NCBI GenBank assembly: GCA_965214615.1
Contig: OZ243952.1
Coordinates: forward strand, 2,480,001-2,544,000
From: CBDAUN01 sp965214615
GTDB lineage: Bacteria > Pseudomonadota > Gammaproteobacteria > Arenicellales > JAJDZL01
Direction: 5' to 3'
DNA length: 64,000 nt
The notes under the pieces are model-generated. The model saw only the letters and a list, made by a program, of their open reading frames with translations. It searched no databases and was not told the origin of the DNA. The translations under genes were made by a program, and so were the position numbers. Positions 62,901 to 64,000 of the stretch are shown here, one piece after another (position 1 is the stretch's first letter; each line of letters begins with the position of its first letter).

Positions 62901-64000
62901 CGTGCCGGGCGTCAGCGACACCTCGGTCGCAATGTTGTCGACCACTGCAACGCGCGCCGACGCTCCGCCGTAGCGACCGGCAAGCGTCGCGGTCACCGCG
63001 CCGTCCGGTCGGTCCCGCACGAAGGTCTCGGTGTCCGCGCTGATTCGCGCACTGCCCCCGGCCGGCACAATGACCCTGCGGGTGAGGAACTGACCGGCCG
63101 CAACCGCGCCGCCGAGCGTCACCTCGACCGCCACGGCGCCGCCGAGCGCGTTGGCCGCGCTCAGCGCAAATGCGGCCGCTTCGCCCCCGGTCACGCTCGC
63201 CGACACCGGCACGACAGTGAAATTCGCCCCGCCGATGCGCGCCGGCGCCGCTTCGACCGTCACCCCTATCAGGGCGACGCGCGTACCGTTGTAGTTCGTG
63301 TCCGTCGAGGACACCTCGTGGCGAATCGTCGCGCGCCCGGGCGACAGCCCCGACACCTCGATCGCCTTTTCCGTGTTCCATTCGTTCGGCCGGAATGTGA
63401 CCGCCGCGCCGGCCCGGAGCACCGCGCCGCTGTCAGTCACCCGCGGCGTGACAGTCACCTCATCGTCCGGGCGGCTCTTCAGCTTCACCTCGTACTCGGC
63501 CGTGCCGCCTTCGGACACCTTCAGCGCGCGGGTCGATGCAGTCACCCCGTGCCCGGCATCGCGCAGGGAAACTGTCACATCCGGCACGCTTGAAACGCCC
63601 GTGTAGCCGCTCACCGCATGGGTGATGGTGACGTTATTGCCATCGATATCCGCGTCCGGCAGAGCGGTGACACGGACCTCCTGCATCTTGCTCCAAATCG
63701 TATCGCCGCTCGAAGTGAAGGTCAGCTGCGCCGGTTCGACCCCCACCCTGGCGGCATCGCCGGAGGTGATGTCCACCGTCACCGCCTGGCCCGGGTCGCT
63801 TAAAAGCCACACGTAGTAGCGCCCCGCGCCGTTTTCCTTCACCTCTACGTAGGTCGGGACGACCTTCACCCCGGGCTGTGCGGCGACCACCGCCTTGTCA
63901 CGCACCAGGATGAGCGCCGGGGCGCCCCCGGCGACCGTGCCCGAAGTCCCCGTACCCGTCGCACGGTCCAGATTGCTGACGGGCGCGCCCATCCACAGCG
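43764..64000 (-). CDS. Giant Calx-beta-repeat autotransporter (5' partial)
   Basis: A minus-strand frame runs without a stop from the right edge to TAG at 43764, giving more than 6,740 residues. The ATG at 63992 has no ribosome-binding site and codons continue to the edge, so the N-terminus lies outside. The body is built of Calx-beta-like and related Ig-like modules of about 90-150 residues, many with YTVVLNTDP, DVTVTVTSDD, LTFTPSNWNVAQTVTV or ENDET-type calcium-site motifs. It includes one FN3 and two bacterial Ig-like domains. The C-terminus is a last Calx-beta unit, the linker MPQAWLARFGRAVAEQVAEA and a beta-barrel ending in FQFSIKW, typical of autotransporters. It is presumably a Ca-stiffened surface adhesin or stalk exported through its own barrel. 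Repetition makes misassembly possible. Confidence 0.93.
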   Translation of the reverse strand, partial: LWMGAPVSNLDRATGTGTSGTVAGGAPALILVRDKAVVAAQPGVKVVPTYVEVKENGAGRYYVWLLSDPGQAVTVDITSGDAARVGVEPAQLTFTSSGDTIWSKMQEVRVTALPDADIDGNNVTITHAVSGYTGVSSVPDVTVSLRDAGHGVTASTRALKVSEGGTAEYEVKLKSRPDDEVTVTPRVTDSGAVLRAGAAVTFRPNEWNTEKAIEVSGLSPGRATIRHEVSSTDTNYNGTRVALIGVTVEAAPARIGGANFTVVPVSASVTGGEAAAFALSAANALGGAVAVEVTLGGAVAAGQFLTRRVIVPAGGSARISADTETFVRDRPDGAVTATLAGRYGGASARVAVVDNIATEVSLTPGTDLSLREQTPGDTAQVTVALGRDLAAGEVAEVPLAFASDDGVALPGAVQPHIAVTASGTGVTLRDAATAVPKVRFTGGAGVEQIAIVEMAATGHGDANLTDDSFTVGLGDLTAAALGTTVSGGLTAAGRSPSVRLTVADSQDALEVSLSGGSDLSLVEQLPGDTASVTVTLERALAAGEMVEVPLAFASTSGVALPGAAQAHIAVTATGTGVTLRDAATASPKVLFTGGAGTVQVAEVVIAATAVDDGDTGDDVFTVALGNLADPALGTNVNEAVAAAAGANEATLTVFDDDNPFTVALTGGGDVSMLEQSSTDSVTLTVTLERDLEAGEIVEVPLAFSTSAGLSLPGQSQAHIEVRSASGTGVTLHDAGTTSPKVRFTGGAGTEQVAGVLIGATGIDDGNTTDDAFTVALGNLSDSNLATQLTGTVAASSVSSSVILTLRDNDAFVAVSDASAPEGEALGFAVTLPNPAPEGGVMVGYAVSDGTGGPAYSRATAPDDFRGPRGGTVTIAQGQSSGTISVPTVDDNVYESDHRFEVRLTSTTHGRLHGTHSRATGTIDDAADTPEFGFLSALHRVTEGDEILVSVALGGTATSLVPATLSYAPGGDGDTAGSGDYAGASGTLTFEPDGASRQRLAVRAVDDGVNDIGEHFTLVLTAGAHAKVGAVGETKVEIADADPVKVGVEAPEAVREGETAVFTLGSDVPVDNDLTLKVRITQGGDYVTATAIREYTVVLKDGATSVDLPIATSDIDVHETAGWVQALVLPGAGYGIDAARVRAKVAIDGAEPTVSIGAAAAEVVEGVDAGFTVSADFAPARDLAVSLTVAQQGDYAKGGQTGAGQVTLVAGRTEATYAVETVDDAAEEGPGSISVTLEPGGGYKVDAGTARASVAVLDDETPEVLIEASTAKVTEGATASFTVRLPASFSSPVTVSYQVSGTGGYATAATGTVAVPTTGSAQIEVPTIDVAGDTPDGELTVTAAAGTGYRVTGASSATVAVADNEPTIVTIRGSGSMIEGNLDKTAELTASLSRALVEGEKVTVPLRLATRARDFLSGALGRRDVVVHAPGADIGALDSDTHELGSGVRLFGPDSSELAGQRTPPNAANYAVEFKGGAGTPQTATMKLTARAERSPNDKADARVTVSFRPSGWARLTNVGGGIKTHSGHGGALFTVVDRDRDVPSAMTLTVDADTGTDGVQGSVAEGGGVTMVRVTATIDGAARFDSAKMVTVKVGEEGDSATGVADYARIADRTITINAGQQSGHAQFALTPADDTLDEPAETISFKGTLTGVTFADTGITITDDDPTTVTLAGAAGDLDEGSGKDLTVTLGRGLVAGESLEVPLSFSGTATRGTDYTLTGTAAHGVAYANLNSGGTATVTFTGALGGATATVAAITLTAAADSVVESTAETVDIDLGTLAATGLDGGTSETDSLAGFGIVDPDRVSVSTASLALTELHATDAERTYTLVLGTDPGADVEVTVTSADTTAVLVDADANAAGDQGSLTFTHGGSGTWDDPQTVTVRAVNDADAMGETVAVSHDATVSTDSGNPYHGISIGDVSVTVTDAGHGVTVSESALSVHANNDTAEYSIVLNSAPGGTVTVTPTSSDTAKAQVGSPVRFNDSNWRNPQTVTVTGRGVGSATISHAVTGATTAYPVAMDIDAVAVTVAAAANLVVSPANLTVGEGSSGSFTVRLATEPSGAVTVSVASDNSDVTAAPASLTFNAGGSNLWSAEQTVTVSAAQDDDGDNDAATLTLGASGGGYDSRTATVGVAVTDDDVDTTAPQVTSIARQSPTGSPTNADELTWRVTFSEAVVNVGAADFEVDGTTATLTVSQVSGTNAYDVEASGGNLASLDATVTLSFDADHDIDDANGNDLAPNPVPTRTNDDDFVVDNTAPKVTIAIPATDGTIAGAVTATFTFNEEVTGFDSGDIAVTNAAVSGFAADTAGTVWTATITPDVNGTPVTVDVAAEAAADLAGNASTAATQASVNYTVALGAPVGFTATAGNTQVTLSWSAPAASAGTAAVQKYQYRRQAGSGVTSGWTDVADGVDNGNSAGDETLVTVTGLTNGTRYTFELRAVNAAGNGSAAAAVATPTAVDGSQGVTVSAANLALTELHAGDAERTYTLVLDSDPGAGVAVTVTSNDDSAVKVDTDSRTPGNQDIVIFTSGNWNVAQTVTVRAVNDGDAANETVIVSHAAAVASDSGNPYHRIRIADVTVTAADAGHGVRVSAAGLSVFEGGGRAGYTLSLKSDPGGTLEVTPASDTVADAVVSGALTFTSGDWRTAQIVTVTGRRTGSATISHTVTAPTAAYPANTVIDPVAVSVVADGAAPQPGITFIETGGETVVREHDGTAAKDHYRIVLNTAPTDDVTVTVTAGEGLRVAGAGSAGFGETVTLTFTPGGRSLWSIPQTVTVSAANDLIDNENTRRTVDIAHATDSADGSYRQADAGTLGVTVIDYLAAGAVISPTRLTVGENSGTAAYTVELASRPLSDVVITVTSDDVTLVKLDGPDPASAYTGTEGLIFTPSNWNVAQTVTLEGQDDNIVNRSARTATVTHTIGSAAHGDGSRYIPGIAMDDVNVVLADDEADAVYVSIVRTGEARITECTPGDSREGCGIAFSVSLSRPLVGGERADIELTLSGEGVRAGDFSDLAPVAGAGLNTGVRLQRAGTVRPTVIFAGAGARVATLKFDAIDRQLETPAEETLTVAVADAATLAADPNTNLGGETLTPAPGAGEFDVTVVDDEHLVTFSENTYAVSEGAGAATVTLGLSRAMDWDVNVNLGFEDGTATSGQDYGEAWVFPQFATIEKGETSIDLEIPIVDDSLVENTEFLTVLVQQDALPAGYAQARATVRITDNEPTVSISSDAPSVFEGEPAVFTITRNAVTSDALSVNVNVSEAGAVDTIDTNDERSHPVTIAANRASASLSIPTVDNSAMAGGGGVTATLGDPDVAGAYFKADPDFATVAVEDNDTAGITVTPVRVAVREADDPNTASVHEHRATYRVRLNAPPDGTVTVTPNGVAGAVAVSPASLVFTSSDWDNARTVTVTGVPDAGENPGRRRTVTVTHAVNASGNYAGVTAAAVTVDVADREPVLSMTGGRVAEGDSGTADLVFTLTLSPASERTVTVRAAVSHADGDTGETDCVCAGVATISFAPGETGKSLTVPVVGDILAEGDETLALKLLDPVNAVFADGGDSLIATGVIVDDDGPGPVLSMTGGRVDEGDSDTAGLTFTVSLSAPSGDTVTVDYGDSAGGGSATRGVDYAAVTAGTLTFEPGVISKTLMVKVIGDLDVESDETVALYLSDPANAVFADARSRIVARGVIHDNDTGKPVLSVTGANVAEGDSGTSGLTFTVTLSAASADPVTVGYASSDDDDTAASGTDYAAVSGGTLTFSPGVTRMTVTVDVIADDLAEDDETVALVFSDPAAAVFPAGGNALVARGTIVDDDYDIEVSIRRTGAAVVEEGTSDNDIEGGTIEFTVSLSRALGAAERVDVPLVISGTGVEADDFAALALTHGETLNTGVQLRNRRTLGPVVVFSGAGSRTATLELGPDDRRLETPQREDVTVAVAGNAALAAQRRTTVTDLARHPVDNSFDVTVVDDEHLMSFADADRRVHVPEGAQGVRLKVSQSRALLRDSTFRLSYSDDVRPESIGPDTVGSPGSTTSGEDYRPAFEWPEYATIEAGETSATVAFELIDDTERESVERVRIELRPYHEPEGFAPYELRDVMDVYIVDNDNHLGGDGVTLSARGLSVTEGGAAGTYTVVLNTDPVEDVTVTVSVPASHQDALTVQAPGATAGASATLTFTGSGTGIWSTAQTVTVSALEDADTVSESVSLVHSAVVADTGNPYHGIAIDPVTVTVTDNDTAPGAGVSIVETDGGTAVGEDGTADTYTVVLNTRPASDVTVTVTAGAGARVNQSGGTAGAVQTLTFSPTGGNLWSTAQTVTVSGVNDDIDNAGDARAAVIAHSASSGDNSYTITNAGKVSVSVGDDDTAAVTVSETSRQVAENGGTATYTVRLESEPLSDVAVTVTSDDRTAVTLDGPDAATAYTDSESLTFTPSNWSATQTVTLRGEDDNFPRPGGRTATVTHEIRTGKGDGGRYTPDTPSIASVTVTVADDDAPSGSIQVMQSGGSISVSEDGTATDSYAIRLWTRPAHDVTVTVSAEPGVLVNRAGGGAGASETLTFTPGGEGAWNVWQTVTVTGRNDDIDNADDRRLITVSHATGSDDDDFNNADAGDVIVSVTDDDTAGVTVSQAARTLAEDGATGTYTVVLDTEPLSDVVITVTSDDDTAVRLDGPDAASAYTGTENLTFTPSNWNVAQTVTLEAQDDDVVNSPDRTATITHEIASADNGDGSRYTPQSPDIPGVAVTVTNDDRHALTLSLASLSGDEGDSGTRDIDVVVAKPAGSPEVSYSLCLSGDAGLDANGTQAAGEDYRIIDIDGTGTVTTFGTGAAAGCVGAQGTVTFARNVHSHTYRIRVFGETDIENDEKVIVTLRESASAALPTTFEISDVGNPATHVIRDDDTPYGLRFTESGGSTTVSEDGAGTTDSYDIELLNEPAHSVTVTVTAGAGARVNKSGGSVAGSQTLTFTTSDWNVAQTITVTGTEDEIDNAGDARTVLIGHSTSSTDANYEIADAGSVGVTVTDNDTAGVTITETGGTAVNEDGSDSDTYTVVLDTEPIENVTLTVTAGTGAKVNVDSGTAGTAKTLTFTPSGNGIWSTPQTVTVTGTDDAIDNPGARAVIIGHAASSTDPNYVIADAGDVSVTVTDDDATTVTLARSGSGVIAENGGTVDVTITLGRTLVAGESVTVPLTVTGATVATHYTLALKGGGTGATLDTTAPHNAQNPAVKLSGAGARIATLTVTAVDNNDEMARTVAIAYGTNDGTNDRRPSSTGLSGGITTTGSASITIIDDDAMISVAAASAAEGSAVVFTVTLPEVAPSGGVTVDYSTSDGRGNNADASHRVATSADYTAAAQNAMLSIAQGARSGTVSISTTDDSTYEGDHYFTLTLDRASHFNLSSTAGSAVGTITDAADTPSFAFSAASTDADEDDGTVTLTVEKTGTTLVAATVSYATTDGTAAGGSDFTAIAATDLTFAAGDTSKDVTVSLTDDSGDEPEESFTVDLTAGADATLGGTDSHSITITDNDATTVTLSAPSGDISESGGSRIITVRLGRALVQGEELGASLTFGGTASFGADYALSAPGVVPTGVSYENLASDNPATKPPTVKFTGGPGSSATATVTLSAGADRIDEGSSETVTVGLADLDGNSGTNLDGGASESGTSAFNITDDDDAGVNIDPQNVSLREDRTTTFKVKLNSQPTHDTTVTLTSSDPTIAQLSASPRGASVTLAFTPENWNEARTVTVHGISDGEFQITVTIVSADPKYAAASAVPTPLESKVIGVSTVRISGGGTVKEGESATFTLTADPVPAVDVPVRIRVDYSGGNWSRLLKDGEEGERTVTIPANSSSVKFQVHSREDDVHSRPSPIYVYILEDDAYDREAGTGTEIASMTVLNDDPPPPADITVSLKAPDRVTEGGTIGLKVVASKAPESDMTVYLMVYADSRDCCRFTFGPSLTSPDVRRLHLDSEGDEIGPTELGSKKIDSTFYSPSVVIAAGQREAELNIEVNEDSRSQGPSELTVLVWSSPQGVYDKAPPPAYRAGIWIMDNDRVKDWWPELGNSGRVRALYGEGLGSQAYQERVAAVSVSYSDLAVDVRRLADAAAREVTGHGDYWTLPDWWNSLDCRKRRIAVGAGNVADAASPWCRSWDALEWESQQVAGKIGRALTGRYLNELARTWGLHVEDARVTEGPGAALEFTVSLKRNQHNFDVYALYETRDGTARAGLDYEQMSGRLHFAPGETVKTIRVPVLDDAHDEGSETMTLRLFRASTNLLRASATGTIVNTDAMPQAWLARFGRAVAEQVAEAVSNRFEAPRTPGLQSKVAGAAVEGESGSRYEPPAGMDRFGHDQYHDQDSIFEEDETQDEPRRMTLREAVMQSEFTWNEDAYIKDDGSYSLWGRFSETSFSGADSGISIDGKVTTGFIGLDFAHLQNDWLAGAAVALSEGEGGYTVEGGTNGDVTTTLTAVVPYAHIRIDETRTAWGLLGIGGGDLQLKPSDGETLETDIDWQMLAGGITDELIEPQDGRGFKLSAKSDVLWTRTTSKAIAGLKGAQGSVARIRLGLEAEHEMQLGSGSILTSTFELGARHDSGDAETGWGTEAGLGVAWHDESKGLKAEFQGRGVVDHDDSSFQSRGYSVSVAYDLTSKNEQGLTVSLSQVVGSPTSGGMESLFGSGPIAETGEATASADANWNLQAAYGGYLLDGGAGYKAELGYGWSQTSRELTLGGTFAPGARIGSSNHTYSLKYSRKESYDVEPEYSIEFQFSIKW
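51715..52580 (-). repeat. Duplicated two-module block, copy B
   Basis: This block (opening VSIRRTGAAVVEEG, with NTGVQL, DDRRLETP, FDVTVVDDEHL and FATIE-like sites) parallels the block at 54345-55155 in order and spacing. Each is followed by VTVS-type repeats, so a unit of several kilobases seems to have been copied within the gene. Confidence 0.7.
54345..55155 (-). repeat. Duplicated two-module block, copy A
   Basis: The partner of the block at 51715-52580: VSIVRTGEARITECTPG, NTGVRLQRAG, DRQLETPAEE, FDVTVVDDEHL and FATIEKGETS occur in the same order. This copy has a Cys pair (ITECTPGDSREGCGIAF) that the other lacks, showing the copies have diverged for some time. Confidence 0.7.
56625..57590 (-). 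other. Ig-like pair and FN3 module inside the giant protein
   Basis: Between Calx-beta-like runs lie two bacterial Ig-like modules (VDTTAPQVTSIARQS and VDNTAPKVTIAIPATDG openings, about 57590-56936) followed by one fibronectin type III module (PVGFTATAGNTQVTLSWSAP to NGTRYTFELRAVNAAGNG, about 56935-56625). They are the only such modules seen, marking a recombined cassette within the repeat array. Confidence 0.8.
61575..62945 (-). repeat. Three tandem ~150-residue modules of the giant protein
   Basis: Three successive copies share LAAGE-VEVPLAF, GTGVTLRDA and PKV-FTGGAG blocks, each about 150 codons long. Their similarity at protein level is obvious, pointing to tandem duplication and a site for length variation by recombination. 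Confidence 0.85.

Noticed and set aside
43764..64000. CRISPR-like repeats in the giant gene
   Set aside because: Repeats are long, diverged, coding and in frame, with periods of about 270-450 bp; there are no short identical repeats with unique spacers and no cas genes.

Overview
The window reads as a chromosomal segment of a gammaproteobacterium. The main evidence is the run der-bamB-yfgM-hisS-rlmN-ndk, all on the minus strand, in the order known from gammaproteobacteria but without ispG, rodZ and pilF. Housekeeping genes are intact and densely packed, many with 1-8 bp overlaps, and several appear to start at TTG or GTG. The strain cannot be named from sequence alone. Giant repeat adhesins, toxin-antitoxin pairs and decayed mobile elements would suit a host-associated or marine bacterium, but that is inference.

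Layout. 1-1355: the end of a DNA methyltransferase, then pdxJ. 1364-4530: a leftward group of an FAH-family hydrolase, a TauE/SafE permease and UDP-glucose dehydrogenase. 4759-6099: xseA. 6149-9960: an accessory patch with hipBA, an IS110 transposase remnant, a VapBC/FitAB-type pair, a 20-bp-period repeat resembling an IS21-type end, and an inverted repeat. 9961-17909: translation, RNA modification, envelope assembly and Fe-S genes (der, bamB, yfgM, hisS, rlmN, ndk, mtaB, iscA-like). 18032-21599: a leftward operon of aldehyde dehydrogenase, trmJ, a DUF3750 protein and a small secreted protein. 21938-25316: suhB and mutS. 25350-28135: an MttB-superfamily methyltransferase with a flavin reductase-LysR effector-domain fusion. 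28407-30579: ferredoxin fdxA, an MhpD-type hydratase, thpR and pncC. 31201-38019: a CueO-like multicopper oxidase, a SulP-STAS-cNMP-like transporter and a pitrilysin-type M16 protease. 38099-39514: a long hairpin, a 48-residue polyproline gene coupled to a DUF6338 membrane protein gene, and tRNA-Glu. 40154-43747: a methyltransferase, an Rpn-type nuclease and a broken DUF4338 (DruA-like) gene.

43764-64000 is one uninterrupted minus-strand reading frame of more than 6,740 codons, open at the right edge. It encodes a giant repeat protein of Calx-beta-like, Ig-like and FN3 modules that ends in an autotransporter-type outer-membrane barrel. Long open frames on the opposite strand are shadows of its biased, repetitive codons.

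The parts most worth following up are the flavin reductase-LysR fusion beside the MttB homologue, the DUF6338 gene with its overlapping polyproline microprotein, and the modular history of the giant autotransporter. I saw no complete CRISPR array, complete insertion sequence, prophage or established defence operon.
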